Shown here piece after piece: positions 35,341 to 43,979 of a stretch of 64,000 nucleotides of DNA. A program made the translations under genes and the position numbers. The notes below the pieces were generated by a model, which saw only the letters and a list, made by a program, of their open reading frames with translations, had not been told where the DNA came from and did no database searches. Where the stretch lies: assembly GCA_001465015.1 (NCBI GenBank), contig LNEO01000118.1, positions 35,823-99,822 on the forward strand, read 5' to 3'. The stretch comes from Deltaproteobacteria bacterium Ga0077539 (GTDB lineage: Bacteria; Myxococcota_A; Polyangia; Polyangiales; Ga0077539). The first letter of the stretch is position 1, and the number at the start of each line of letters is the position of its first letter.

Positions 35341-36924
35341 TCAGCGCTCGAGGCGAATCTGTTCGCCCGGATTGTCCGCGGGCTGCGCAGCGCCGGTTTG
35401 GTTGGACGGTCGTCGATTCGCGTTCGTCCGCGGGCGACGCGTCGGGGACGCGGGTTCTGCCGCTGCCTCTGCGGTCAGCGCCGCGACGCGAATCACGCGC
35501 TCGGCGGTGGGCGCCTGCTCGAACACGTACGTCGCAAACCCCGGATGCTGCACCTCGAACCGACGCGCAGCGCCCTCGCTGTTCATCTCGATGCTCAGCG
35601 GCGTGACGCCCAACACCAACCCCGCTTCGCGCACCGAAGCGCCGGCCGGCGTCGACTCGATGCGAAGCACTCCGCGCGACGCGGGCGCGACAGAACCGCG
35701 GTCGGTCGACGATGGACGCTCCGGAGCTCTGCTCGTCTCTGACTGCTGGTTGGCCGCCCCGCGCGACCCGTTTCCGCGCAGGCCGATCGCCGCACCGCCA
35801 ACACCAACGACGAGCAACGCAAGACCACCCGCGATCAACGGGACCGGCGCGCGCTTCTTCTCAGGTACTCCTGTGGTGCTGGTCGCGGTGATCGTCGCGC
35901 CTGCGATCGTGCCGCTCTGCTCGTTGGGCGACGGTGCGACGAGCGCTGGCGTCGACGGCCCCGGAGCATCGAACCGCATCGCGCCTGACTGACTGCGGCT
36001 CGCGACGGTGACGTCCTCGCGAAACGCAGGCAGCGTCGCGATCCCGCGCAGCGCGTTGAGCACCGCATCGGCGTCGGCGTAGCGGGCGTCCGGGCTCTTC
36101 TCGAGCAGGCGTCGCACGAGGGACTCGAGCGGCGGCGCGATGTCGATCGCGGGGTTCACGTCGCGCATCGCGGGCACGGGCGTGCTCACGTGTTTGACGA
36201 GCACTTCCATCGGCGCTTTGCCGTCGAACGGCGTCCTTCCGACGAGGCACTGATAGAGGATGATCCCCAACGCATACAGGTCGCAGCGATGGTCGACCGG
36301 CGCCGCAGACACCTGCTCGGGCGCCATGTAGCGCGGCGACCCCAAGAACGTGCCCTCTTGCGTGATGTCTTCGCGCAGCTCGCCTTCGAGCTGTTTGACC
36401 AGCCCGAAATCCAGGATCTTGACCCCAGGGCTGCCCTCGTCGCCGGCGACGAGCATGACGTTCGCGGGCTTGAGGTCTCGATGAACGAGCCCAGCCTTGT
36501 GCGCGGCGCGAAGGCCACGAGCGATCTCGATCCCCACCGAGATGGCCTCCGAAGCCTTCATCGGCGTCGGGCCGCGCTGCAGTCGTTGGTGCAGCGTCTG
36601 CCCTTCGAGCAGCTCCATCACCAGATAGAACTGCGGTCCCTCCGCGGTATCCACGCGACCGTAGTCGTGCACCGTGATCACGTTGGCGTGCGACAGCTTC
36701 GCGCTGAGCGACGCCTCGAGAAAGAACCGCCGCTCGACCGCCGGGTCCGCGTCGCGATGATTGGGCGAGGCGTCGAGCACCTTCACAGCGACTGACCGGT
36801 TCAGCGCGACCTGCTCTGCGCGGTACACCTTGCCCATGCCGCCCGCGCCGAGACGCGAAACGAGCCGGTATTTTCCATCGAGAACCTGGCCAATGAGCGG
36901 ATCGTCTGCGTTCGCTGCGGACAC
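35341..36924 (-). CDS. Membrane Ser/Thr protein kinase with C-terminal PEGA domain
   Basis: 527 residues from GTG 36924. Kinase domain: LGAGGMGKVY, 'VAVKVLDASP', 'HRDLKPANVML', 'KILDFGLVKQ', 'GSPRYMAPEQV', 'DLYALGIILYQCLVG'. After the kinase a linker of about 65 residues, then a single membrane segment 'VPLIAGGLALLVVGVGGAA', and a PEGA domain outside: 'GVLRIESTPAGASVREAG', 'LVLGVTPLSIEMNSEGAARR', 'FEVQHPGFATYVFEQAP', then a charged Pro/Arg tail. This is the common myxobacterial sensor-kinase plan. Converges on the RCC1 gene (stops 5 bases apart); divergent with the TPR gene at 37060. Confidence 0.9.
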   Translation of the reverse strand: MSAANADDPLIGQVLDGKYRLVSRLGAGGMGKVYRAEQVALNRSVAVKVLDASPNHRDADPAVERRFFLEASLSAKLSHANVITVHDYGRVDTAEGPQFYLVMELLEGQTLHQRLQRGPTPMKASEAISVGIEIARGLRAAHKAGLVHRDLKPANVMLVAGDEGSPGVKILDFGLVKQLEGELREDITQEGTFLGSPRYMAPEQVSAAPVDHRCDLYALGIILYQCLVGRTPFDGKAPMEVLVKHVSTPVPAMRDVNPAIDIAPPLESLVRRLLEKSPDARYADADAVLNALRGIATLPAFREDVTVASRSQSGAMRFDAPGPSTPALVAPSPNEQSGTIAGATITATSTTGVPEKKRAPVPLIAGGLALLVVGVGGAAIGLRGNGSRGAANQQSETSRAPERPSSTDRGSVAPASRGVLRIESTPAGASVREAGLVLGVTPLSIEMNSEGAARRFEVQHPGFATYVFEQAPTAERVIRVAALTAEAAAEPASPTRRPRTNANRRPSNQTGAAQPADNPGEQIRLER

Positions 36925-37059
36925 GATGCCGTCATTGTAGCCCGCATTTCGTCTGGAAACCAAAGCCCCGGGACGGCCATCGCGCGACAAGCCCACGCAC
37001 GTACGACAGAAGCCCAGCTTTCTGCGTATCAGTCTGGTAGTGTCATACTCAGTCAGGCC

Positions 37060-37830
37060 GTGGCCAAGGCACGAGACAGCTTCGAACTCGCCGCAGATAG
37101 TTCGGACTACCTGCGCCTCGCGATGGCGGCAGAGGATCCGCGCCGCGCCGCTGCGCTGGCGCGCCAAGGCCTCGAGCGCGCGGAGGAAGCCACCTCTCGC
37201 GGAGAGGAGGACGACCCCGAGTCGCGGCTGCTCTTGTTGCGCGAGCTGTTCAAGGCCCAGCTGCGCGCGAACAGACCGCGATCCGCGCACGCGATCGCAA
37301 AGAAGATGACGCGGGTCGGAGCGCTCGCAGAAGTGGCCAACGCCGACCTCGGCCGCGCGTGCAGCGCGCTCGGTTGGTTCGAGCACGCCGCGCGCGCCTA
37401 CCGGCTGGCGGCGCGGTTCGCGCCGGCCAACCGACGAGCGACGCACTGGGCGGCGAGCGCGATGGCGCTGTTTCATGGGGGCCACTCCGATGAGTCGCTG
37501 GCCGCGCTCGAGCGCGCGCTTCGTTGGTCGACGCAGACGCGACCGCTGCATCGCGCGCAGGTCGCGCTCGTCGAGCTCACCCGAGGCGTCGCGGTGCCCG
37601 ACCTCGCGGCGATCATCGCGGACCTCGACGCCTCGCGCGCCGCCGAGGGCTACGGCCGCTATGTGCTCGGCTCCATCGCGATGCTCCAGGGAGACCGCGC
37701 TCGGGGCGAGTCGTTGCTCAAGGAGTTTATCGCCCGCAACGCGAGCGACCCCATGCGAGCCGCGACGCTCGCCGGCGAGCTCAGCCGAGCGCGCAGCGCC
37801 CTTCGCGGTCAGACTCAACGTGACGGCTGA
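37060..37830 (+). CDS. TPR-like helical protein
   Basis: 256 residues from the GTG at 37060. Soluble and helical: 'RLAMAAEDPRRAAALARQGL', 'LGRACSALGWFEHAARAYRL', then AARFAPANRR, and 'SDESLAALERALRW', all TPR-type pairs. It may work with the divergent kinase across the 135-bp shared upstream region; that region shows no obvious promoter. The stop (37828-37830) lies about 90 bases before the prepilin peptidase start. Confidence 0.7.
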   Translation: MAKARDSFELAADSSDYLRLAMAAEDPRRAAALARQGLERAEEATSRGEEDDPESRLLLLRELFKAQLRANRPRSAHAIAKKMTRVGALAEVANADLGRACSALGWFEHAARAYRLAARFAPANRRATHWAASAMALFHGGHSDESLAALERALRWSTQTRPLHRAQVALVELTRGVAVPDLAAIIADLDASRAAEGYGRYVLGSIAMLQGDRARGESLLKEFIARNASDPMRAATLAGELSRARSALRGQTQRDG

Positions 37831-37922
37831 TCGATGAGCCCTTTCTGCGTGAGTTCGATCGCGTCGGGGTGCGCGCCCCCCGAGCATGGCTGGACACGGC
37901 GCGCGGCGGAGCTCGTTCGCTC

Positions 37923-38939
37923 ATGACCGCGAGCGACCTTCCGCTCTGGTTCGTCCTCGTGTTTTCGTTTGTGTTCGGCGCGGCGTGGGGCTCGTTCGCA
38001 AACGTGGTGGTCTACCGATGGCCGCTCGGGATGAGCGTCGTCTCGCCGCCGTCGCGCTGCCCGCAGTGCGAGACGAACATTCGAGCGTTCGACAACGTGC
38101 CGATCTTCGCGTGGCTGTGGCTCCGCGGCCGATGCCGAAGCTGCCGCGCGCCGATCTCGCCGCGGTACGCGGTCGTCGAGCTCGTCTTCGCGCTGCTCTC
38201 GACGGCGCTCGCCTATCGCTTGTTCGTGCTGGACGCCGCGGCGCTGCCGGCGTGGACCGCGCTCGTTCACTACTTGGTGCGGTTCTCGGTGATCTTCGCG
38301 CTGCTCGTCGTCGCGCTGATCGACCTCGATCGCACCGAGGTGCCCGACTTCGTGCTGCTCTTCGCGGTCGCGCCGGTCGTGTGCTCGCTGTGGCTCGCGC
38401 CGATCGCGCCGTCGGTCGACGCCCTCTCCGCCGTCGCTGGCGCGGGCCTGGGATACTTCGGCCTGCGCTTGCTCTTCATCGACGGCCTCAAGCTCGTAAT
38501 CGGCCGCGCAGGAATGGGGCTCGGCGACGCGCATCTGCTCGTCGTCGTCGGCGCGATGCTCGGCCCGGCGGGAGTGCTCTTCTCGCTCGGCGCAGGCGCG
38601 GTTCAGGGAGTCATCGCGGCGGCGATCGCGGCGGCCCTCGGTCGACGCATCGGAGCCGATGATGTCGACGACGTCGAAGACATCGATGATGAAGCCGACG
38701 ATGAATCCGACGACGCAGCGGACGACGCCGAGCGCGTCCGAAGCGAAGCCAGCGAAGGGAGCGAAGGCCCAGCAGACGAAGCCCACGCGAGCGACGCGAC
38801 TGCGCCGAGCGACGCTGCGCCATCCGGTCAATCCGCACGAGCGCCGATGAAGCTACCGTTTGCTCCGTTTCTCGGGCTCGCCGCCGTCGAGTACTTGCTC
38901 TTCGCGGACGTGCTGGTCTCTCGATGGCTCGCGTACTGA
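37923..38939 (+). CDS. Prepilin peptidase (GspO/PilD family) with acidic cytosolic insert
   Basis: 338-residue inner-membrane aspartyl protease that cleaves and N-methylates type IV pilin-like precursors. ATG 37923 starts just before the first membrane segment. Family features: 'AAWGSFANVVVYRWPLGMSV', the tetra-Cys site CPQC (46-49) and CRSC (71-74), and the catalytic Asp pair in 'VALIDLDRTEVPD' (near 134) and 'GMGLGDAHLLV' (near 202). Unusual: between the last two membrane segments lies an acidic Asp/Glu/Ala/Ser stretch of about 60 residues (from near residue 246: DDVDDVEDIDDEADDESDD, and so on). No pilin or secretion ATPase genes are nearby. Confidence 0.9.
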   Translation: MTASDLPLWFVLVFSFVFGAAWGSFANVVVYRWPLGMSVVSPPSRCPQCETNIRAFDNVPIFAWLWLRGRCRSCRAPISPRYAVVELVFALLSTALAYRLFVLDAAALPAWTALVHYLVRFSVIFALLVVALIDLDRTEVPDFVLLFAVAPVVCSLWLAPIAPSVDALSAVAGAGLGYFGLRLLFIDGLKLVIGRAGMGLGDAHLLVVVGAMLGPAGVLFSLGAGAVQGVIAAAIAAALGRRIGADDVDDVEDIDDEADDESDDAADDAERVRSEASEGSEGPADEAHASDATAPSDAAPSGQSARAPMKLPFAPFLGLAAVEYLLFADVLVSRWLAY

Positions 38940-39007
38940 CCGTCGTCAGCCATCGCCCCGCCAACGAGCCGGCGCATGGCACCAGCACCATAGTCGGCGC
39001 GGTCATG

Positions 39008-39101
39008 CGTAGAAAATCAATACTTTTCAAATATTTGTCTTCGGGTGATTTTTTTCCCTGAATTGCTTTCGGACCTCGTTATTCTTTGTTACAAAGAAGA
39101 G
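39008..39101 (+). promoter_or_regulatory. AT-rich leader with palindromes upstream of a TetR gene
   Basis: This stretch is far richer in A/T than its surroundings. It contains the 10-bp palindrome CAAATATTTG (39028-39037), a T7 run (39050-39056) and CTTTGTTACAAAG (39084-39096), a perfect 6-bp inverted repeat around one base. The last element ends 5 bases before the regulator's ATG. An AAAGAAGAG ribosome site overlaps its right edge. The layout fits a promoter with a TetR autoregulatory operator; -35/-10 boxes cannot be assigned with certainty (TTGCTT 39063-39068 is a weak candidate). Confidence 0.45.
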
Positions 39102-39704
39102 ATGCACGGCACAGATCGGTTTCGGGCATTGGATTCAAAGAAGCGCGCGGTCGTCATCGACGCCGCGTCCAACGAGTTCGCGTCGTTCGGCTACCTCGCC
39201 GCGAGCACCAACCGCATCGCGTCGAGCGCGAGCATTTCGAAGGGAGCGCTGTTCAGCTACTTCCCCACGAAAGAGATGCTCTTCGCGGGCGTGGTCGGCA
39301 CCCTCTTCGATGAGATCACCGCCGCCGACGCGAAGTACCTCGAAGCGCCTTCGGGCTCGATCGAAGAGCAGCTCGACGCGCTCGCGATGCGGTTGTTCGC
39401 GCTCGACGCGCGATGGCCAAAGCTCCTCGTCCTCGAGCACGAGCTGCGTTTTCACGGCGCGCACGTGCCCGAGTGCAAAGAGCACCTCTCGCGTTTTCGC
39501 ACGTTGATCGACGCGCACGTCGAGCACGCTGTCGCAGGATCGACAGGATCTTCCGCGGCCATCGCGCGCGAGCTGGCGCTGGCCGTCTTCGACCGACTCA
39601 GGACTCACTTCGTCCTTCGCGCCGCGGATGTCGGCAGCGAGCCGCAGTTTCGCGCGCTGGCGCAGCCGCTTATCAGCGCCCTCGCGCGGTCGGTCTCGCG
39701 CTGA
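39102..39704 (+). CDS. TetR/AcrR family transcriptional regulator
   Basis: 200 residues from ATG 39102, preferred over 39045 because it follows a purine-rich ribosome site and starts just ahead of the first helix (RFRALDSKKRAVVIDAASNE). The HTH is 'YLAASTNRIASSASISKGAL' then 'FSYFPTKEMLF', typical TetR. The C-terminal domain ('ARWPKLLVLEHELRFHGAHV') is of the general helical type. The leader contains a palindrome that may be its own operator. No obvious target besides itself; the next gene encodes a small basic protein. Confidence 0.85.
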   Translation: MHGTDRFRALDSKKRAVVIDAASNEFASFGYLAASTNRIASSASISKGALFSYFPTKEMLFAGVVGTLFDEITAADAKYLEAPSGSIEEQLDALAMRLFALDARWPKLLVLEHELRFHGAHVPECKEHLSRFRTLIDAHVEHAVAGSTGSSAAIARELALAVFDRLRTHFVLRAADVGSEPQFRALAQPLISALARSVSR

Positions 39705-39890
39705 TCGCGCCCGCCGCTCCAACCTTGCCGCGTCGGGGCCCTTGAGATCGCGGCGATGTTGGGGTACCTCTCCGCCCCCTCCACCGGGCCCTTCGAGGGC
39801 GTCGGTTGTCCAACCCTACGATTCCAGCCGTCTCGGTTGCGCTCGATTGAAGCGAACATCCCAGACGGCGCACACCTCGAGAGCGTTTCG

Positions 39891-40250
39891 ATGAGCCACC
39901 TCGCCAAGAATCTCGCGTCGTCCAACAGCAAGCTCGCGTCCGTTTTGAACGAGTCGAAGATCGACCCGATCCGACTGCTCTCTGCGTCGCACGATATCGA
40001 GTCGCTGCGCGCCGAGGATCGCGACATCAAGCGCGCGAAGTCCAACGCCGCTGGCAAGGATGACGAGGCCGCCAAGGCCGCCCGCAGCAAGAAGCCCCGC
40101 ACCGGTCGCCCCGTCACCGCGCGGCTCGTCACCGACGTGCTCGCCGGCAAGGCCGTCTCGGGCCCGGCGAAGAACCGCATTCTCCGCGCGGTCAACGCCG
40201 TTCGCGCGCAGAAGAAGCTCGCGGCCGTCGAGCTCAAGCAGCTGTTCTAA
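39891..40250 (+). CDS. Small basic protein with possible DNA-binding helices
   Basis: ATG 39891 gives 119 residues: an N-terminal helix 'HLAKNLASSNSKLASVLNES', a Lys/Arg/Asp-rich central linker (RDIKRAKSNAAGKDDEAAKA, then RSKKPRTGRP) and a C-terminal block 'VTARLVTDVLAGKAVSGPAK' followed by 'NRILRAVNAVRAQKKLAAVE'. The 'GRPVT...LxGKxVSGPAKxRILRAVN' block looks like an HTH with basic arm. No signal peptide. I do not know the family; a nucleoid or transcription-associated role is a guess. Strong clean start; no adjacent partner on the strand within 70 bases. Confidence 0.65.
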   Translation: MSHLAKNLASSNSKLASVLNESKIDPIRLLSASHDIESLRAEDRDIKRAKSNAAGKDDEAAKAARSKKPRTGRPVTARLVTDVLAGKAVSGPAKNRILRAVNAVRAQKKLAAVELKQLF

Positions 40251-40324
40251 GCGGTTCCGTTGGGCAACGCGTCGCGATTTCTGATCTGGCCAAACGCCGG
40301 TCCCCAAATGTACCGTTCGGGCCC

Positions 40325-40843
40325 ATGAGCGACGAAAAGTCTGTGAGCGAAGCGCGTCGACGCTTCCTGTTTCGCGCGACAGCTGCCGCAGCGGCGGCTG
40401 GTGCGTTGTTTCCCGCTTGCGGGATGCCCATGCCTGGGACCGACGCTGGCGCCGACAGCGGCACCGGTGGCGACACCGGCACCGGCGGCGGCGAGTTCGT
40501 AACGAACGTGATGGCCAGCTCCATCGCGATGGGCTCGGTCCAGCTCGTCATGCAATTGCGCGGCGACCCCATCGTCGTCGGCCGCGACGCCGGCGGCTAT
40601 TACGCGATGACTGGAGTGTGTACGCACAACGGATGTCCCGTCGCCCCAGGCGCGATGATGATCGGCTGTACGTGCAACCACGGAGCTACGTACTCGCTCA
40701 CCGGCGATCGGCTCACGATGGCGACGACCGGCGGGCCCGACATGCGCCTTCCGTTGCAGCACTTCCGCATGGAGATCCGTGGCGGCGTGATCGTGGTCTT
40801 CCTCAACGCGATGGTCCCGAACACCACGCGCGTGATGGCGTGA
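40325..40843 (+). CDS. Tat-exported Rieske-type iron-sulfur lipoprotein
   Basis: 172 residues. N-terminus carries a twin-arginine signal (EARRRFLFRATAAAAAAGAL) that ends in a lipobox (FPAC). A Gly/Thr/Asp/Ala linker follows, then a Rieske fold: ligand loop 1 'GVCTHNGCPV' and loop 2 'IGCTCNHGATYSL'. Loop 1 has the standard C-x-H...C order. Loop 2 reads C-T-C-N-H where the standard is C-x-C-H, i.e. one extra residue (Asn) between the disulfide Cys and the His ligand. It is probably attached to a membrane after folding in the cytosol. No cytochrome b or oxidase genes are near; redox partner unknown. Confidence 0.85.
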   Translation: MSDEKSVSEARRRFLFRATAAAAAAGALFPACGMPMPGTDAGADSGTGGDTGTGGGEFVTNVMASSIAMGSVQLVMQLRGDPIVVGRDAGGYYAMTGVCTHNGCPVAPGAMMIGCTCNHGATYSLTGDRLTMATTGGPDMRLPLQHFRMEIRGGVIVVFLNAMVPNTTRVMA

Positions 40844-40874
40844 TCCAGCGCGGCGGGCGCCTGTCGCGAAGGCG

Positions 40875-42071
40875 ATGACCGCTCCCACGATGGACGCCTG
40901 GCGCAAGCGCTTCACGCGGAGGGTCGTGAGCGCGACGCTCCTGTCGCAGCTGCCGTTGCTCACGACGAGCGCAATCCTCGCGAAGCTCGCTGGCGCCAGC
41001 CCGAGCTTCGCGACAATCATCGCGCTCGTTGCGCTCGTCACGCTCAACACGCCGCTCTACCTGCGGCTCGCCGAGTGGCGCGACCACGAGCGACGCTCGC
41101 TCGCTCGCGTGTGGCTGCTCGAGCTGCCGTACTTCGCGTACTTCGCCGGCTCGGTCTTCTTCGCGCTGGCCTTCGCGCCCGTCGCGCTCCTCGCCGCCCT
41201 CGTCGGCGGCGGCGCGGCCACGACGTACGCGATGAAAGCGCTCTTGATTGTGTGTGCTCTCGTGGGGCTCTACTCGGTGTTCATCCGACGGCTGTGGGCT
41301 CCCGTCGCGTCGGTGGTCGTCGAGGTTCGCGGCCTCGACCCCGCGCTCGAGGGCTTCACCATCGCGCAGCTAAGCGACGTCCACTGCGGGCCGTACATGC
41401 CGCGGTGGTACCTGCGCAGGCTCGCGCGAAGAGCCTCGTCGATCGGCGCTGACCTGTGCGTGCTCACCGGCGACATGATCACCGAGGGAGAAGGCTACGT
41501 CGACGACGTCGCAGAGCTCGTGCGTCACTTGAAAGCCCCGCGCGGCGTCCTCGCGATCCTGGGCAACCACGATTACTTCGGCACCGTCGACGGCGCTCGA
41601 CTCGCGCTCGAGCGCGGCGGAGCTCGCGTCCTTCGCAACCAGGGCGCCGAAATCTCGCGGGCAGAGGGCGGCGCGGCGCTCTACGTCGCCGGGATCGACG
41701 ACAACTGGACCGGTCGCGATGACGTCGCCGCAGCGCTCGCCGAAAGGCCCGCGGGCGCCTCGTGCGTCCTGCTCGCGCACGACCCTTCGCTCTTCGACGC
41801 GATCGCTTCGCGTGGGGACGTCGACCTCGTGCTCTCGGGCCACACCCACGCGGGTCAAGTCGGGGTTCCGTTTGTGACCCATCGATTCAACCTCGGGCGC
41901 ATCAAGTTCTCGCGGAGCATCGGCCTGTCTCGGTCACGCGACGGTCGCTGCGCGCTCTTCGTCCACCCCGGCAACGGAACCTCCGGTCCGCCGGTTCGCT
42001 TCGGCGTCGCGCCTGCCATCGCGAAGATCACCCTCGTCCGCGCACGCTCGCCGCAGGGCACGACGCCATGA
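40875..42071 (+). CDS. Membrane-anchored metallophosphoesterase (YkuE/calcineurin-like)
   Basis: 398 residues. The N-terminal third has four hydrophobic segments ('ATLLSQLPLLTTSAILA', 'FATIIALVALVTLNTPLY', 'YFAYFAGSVFFALAFAP', 'ALLIVCALVGLYSVFI'). The phosphoesterase domain has all metal-binding blocks: 'IAQLSDVHCGPYM', 'CVLTGDMI', 'VLAILGNHDYFG', 'CVLLAHDP', and 'LVLSGHTHAGQVGVPF'. Similar membrane-linked family members (YkuE/YpbG type) act at the envelope; the substrate here is unknown. Overlaps the transporter gene by ATGA. Confidence 0.88.
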   Translation: MTAPTMDAWRKRFTRRVVSATLLSQLPLLTTSAILAKLAGASPSFATIIALVALVTLNTPLYLRLAEWRDHERRSLARVWLLELPYFAYFAGSVFFALAFAPVALLAALVGGGAATTYAMKALLIVCALVGLYSVFIRRLWAPVASVVVEVRGLDPALEGFTIAQLSDVHCGPYMPRWYLRRLARRASSIGADLCVLTGDMITEGEGYVDDVAELVRHLKAPRGVLAILGNHDYFGTVDGARLALERGGARVLRNQGAEISRAEGGAALYVAGIDDNWTGRDDVAAALAERPAGASCVLLAHDPSLFDAIASRGDVDLVLSGHTHAGQVGVPFVTHRFNLGRIKFSRSIGLSRSRDGRCALFVHPGNGTSGPPVRFGVAPAIAKITLVRARSPQGTTP

Positions 42072-42994
42072 GCGGCGCCCTGCTGGTCGCAGGATGCCTG
42101 CTCATTGGTTGGGCGCTCCGCCGAAGAGGGCGCCTCGACGACGCGGGAGCCAACGCGCTCGCGCGACTGGTGGTCGACGCGGCGCTCCCGTGCCTGACCT
42201 TTCGCGGCGTTCGCGCCCTGAGAGCGGGGGACGCGAGCGCGGTGTGGGTCCCGGTGGCCGCGGCGTGGATCGCGTTCGTCGCCGCGCTCGCCCTCTTGTG
42301 GATCGCGTCGCGCGCGCTCAAATGGGACCGCTCGACGACCGGCGCTGTGCTCGTCACAGCGACCGTGGGAAACACCGCGTTCGTCGGCTTGCCGCTCATC
42401 GAAGGGCTCTTCGGCCGCGACGCGTTGGCGACCGCCACGCTCGTCGATCAGGCCGGATCGTTCGTGATCGTCTCGACCGCAACCGTGATGATCGCCGAGC
42501 GCTTCTCCGTGCAATCTGCGAGCGCCTCGGTCGCCTCGCGGATCAAGAAGCTGCTGCTGTTTCCGCCGGTCGTCGGCTCGCTCCTCGGCCTCGTCACGCG
42601 CGGGGTGACCATTCCCCCGTCGCTCGACGCGATCACCGAGCGGCTCGCGTCGCTGGTGGTCCCTCTGGCGCTCGTGTCCGTCGGCGTGCGGCTCTCGTTC
42701 GACCGCGGCGCGCTTCGACGCGACGGGGCTCCGCTCGCCGTCGCGCTCTTGGTCAAGCTCGTGCTGTCACCGGCGATCGCGCTCGCCGCTGCCCTCGCGC
42801 TCGGTTTGCGCGGGCAAGCGCTGGCGATCACGATCGCGCAGTGCGCGATGGCGCCGATGGTCACCGCCGGCCTCGTCGCGACCGACCACGACCTGCGCCC
42901 CGAGCTCGCCTCGTCGCTCGTGGCGGTGGGCGTGTTCGGGTCGCTGGTCACCGTTCCTGCGTGGAGAGCGGCCCTCGCGTTGGCGGGGCTGTGA
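42068..42994 (+). CDS. AEC-family (auxin efflux carrier-like) transporter
   Basis: 308-residue integral membrane protein with about ten segments. Family features: 'GALLVAGCLLIGWALRRRG', 'NALARLVVDAALPCLTFRG', 'TATVGNTAFVGLPLIEGLFG', 'FPPVVGSLLGLV', 'LVVPLALVSVGVRLSF' and 'TIAQCAMAPMVTAGLVATDH'. The central 'GN..F.GLP' motif is diagnostic for the AEC/MdcF family, which exports or takes up small carboxylates. Translationally coupled to the phosphoesterase. Substrate not predictable. Confidence 0.87.
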   Translation: MSGALLVAGCLLIGWALRRRGRLDDAGANALARLVVDAALPCLTFRGVRALRAGDASAVWVPVAAAWIAFVAALALLWIASRALKWDRSTTGAVLVTATVGNTAFVGLPLIEGLFGRDALATATLVDQAGSFVIVSTATVMIAERFSVQSASASVASRIKKLLLFPPVVGSLLGLVTRGVTIPPSLDAITERLASLVVPLALVSVGVRLSFDRGALRRDGAPLAVALLVKLVLSPAIALAAALALGLRGQALAITIAQCAMAPMVTAGLVATDHDLRPELASSLVAVGVFGSLVTVPAWRAALALAGL

Positions 42995-43016
42995 TATCCC
43001 ATCGCGCAACTGCATC

Positions 43017-43973
43017 GTGCGAACGCGAACCCTCGGCCGAACGGCCATCGAAGTGAGCGAGATTGGCCTCGGCTGCTGGGGGCTATCGGGCGAAGGGTAC
43101 GGCGAGGTCTCCCGCGAAGAGGCGCGCGCCACGATCGACGCCGCGCTCGACGAGGGCTGCACGGTCCTCGAGCTGGCGCATTGCTACGGCGACAAAGGCC
43201 GCGAGGTCGACACGATCATCGGCGAGGCGCTCGAGGGTCGCGATCGATCCAAGATCCGAATCGTGCTGCGAATCGGGGTCGATCGTGAGGCGTCCCCCCC
43301 TCGCAAGCGCTTCGACCGGGGCTCGCTCATGCGCATGCTCGAGTCGTCGCTGTCGCGACTGCGAACGAACTACGTCGACGTCCTGCTGCTCCACAATCCG
43401 CTCGTCAGCACGCTCGAGCGGTCCTTTGATCCGCTCGACGCCCTCGCGTCCTTTCGCGAGCGCGGGATGGCCACGGCCATGGGCGTGAGCGCAGGCAGCT
43501 TCGACGTCGCGTCCGTCGCGCTCAAACAGAGCATCGACGTGATCGAGCTGCCCTACAACGTTCTTGCGCCGCGGCTCTTGCACGCGCTGTTGCCCGAAAT
43601 CACGCGATCGCAGGTCGGCATCATCGTCCGCTCGCCGCTCGCGTACGGACTGCTCGCGGACGGCTTCGAGGTCGAGCGCCAGTTCGCGCCCGGCGACCAT
43701 CGGATCGAACGATGGTCCCCAGAGGACATCGGCCGACGTATGCGCCAGCGCGAGGTGCTGCGCCCGTTCGTCAAGGACTCGGTCCTGTCGTTGCGCGAGG
43801 CGGCGATTCGCTACGTGCTCGCCAACCACATGGTCGGCTGCACCGTCGTGGGCGCGCGCACGCCCGATATGGCGCGGCAGAACGCGCACGCGGCGGACGA
43901 GCTCCCGTACCTCGATCCCGCGGTCTTCTCGACGCTGGCGCAGCGGCTCGAGGAAGAGGGAATCTCCAGCTGA
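43017..43973 (+). CDS. Aldo/keto reductase-like protein with altered catalytic residues
   Basis: 318 residues from GTG 43017. The (beta/alpha)8 AKR fold is clear: 'GRTAIEVSEIGLGCWGLSG', 'YVDVLLLHNP', 'ELPYNVLAPRLLHALLPEIT', 'AIRYVLANHMVGCTVVGART'. The usual catalytic tetrad (Asp, Tyr, Lys, His) seems changed: the N-terminal 'FDTAxxYG' reads LELAHCYG (Asp to Glu, Tyr kept), the Lys of 'vxxxTKvg' reads IVLRIGV (Lys to Arg), and the His of LLLHNP is present. It may be a non-catalytic or differently working member. Followed by a strong terminator. Confidence 0.82.
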   Translation: MRTRTLGRTAIEVSEIGLGCWGLSGEGYGEVSREEARATIDAALDEGCTVLELAHCYGDKGREVDTIIGEALEGRDRSKIRIVLRIGVDREASPPRKRFDRGSLMRMLESSLSRLRTNYVDVLLLHNPLVSTLERSFDPLDALASFRERGMATAMGVSAGSFDVASVALKQSIDVIELPYNVLAPRLLHALLPEITRSQVGIIVRSPLAYGLLADGFEVERQFAPGDHRIERWSPEDIGRRMRQREVLRPFVKDSVLSLREAAIRYVLANHMVGCTVVGARTPDMARQNAHAADELPYLDPAVFSTLAQRLEEEGISS

Positions 43974-43979
43974 CGCACC

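Noticed and set aside
36925..37059. Promoter in the kinase/TPR divergent gap
   Set aside because: The region must hold promoters, but no pair of boxes was convincing enough to list.
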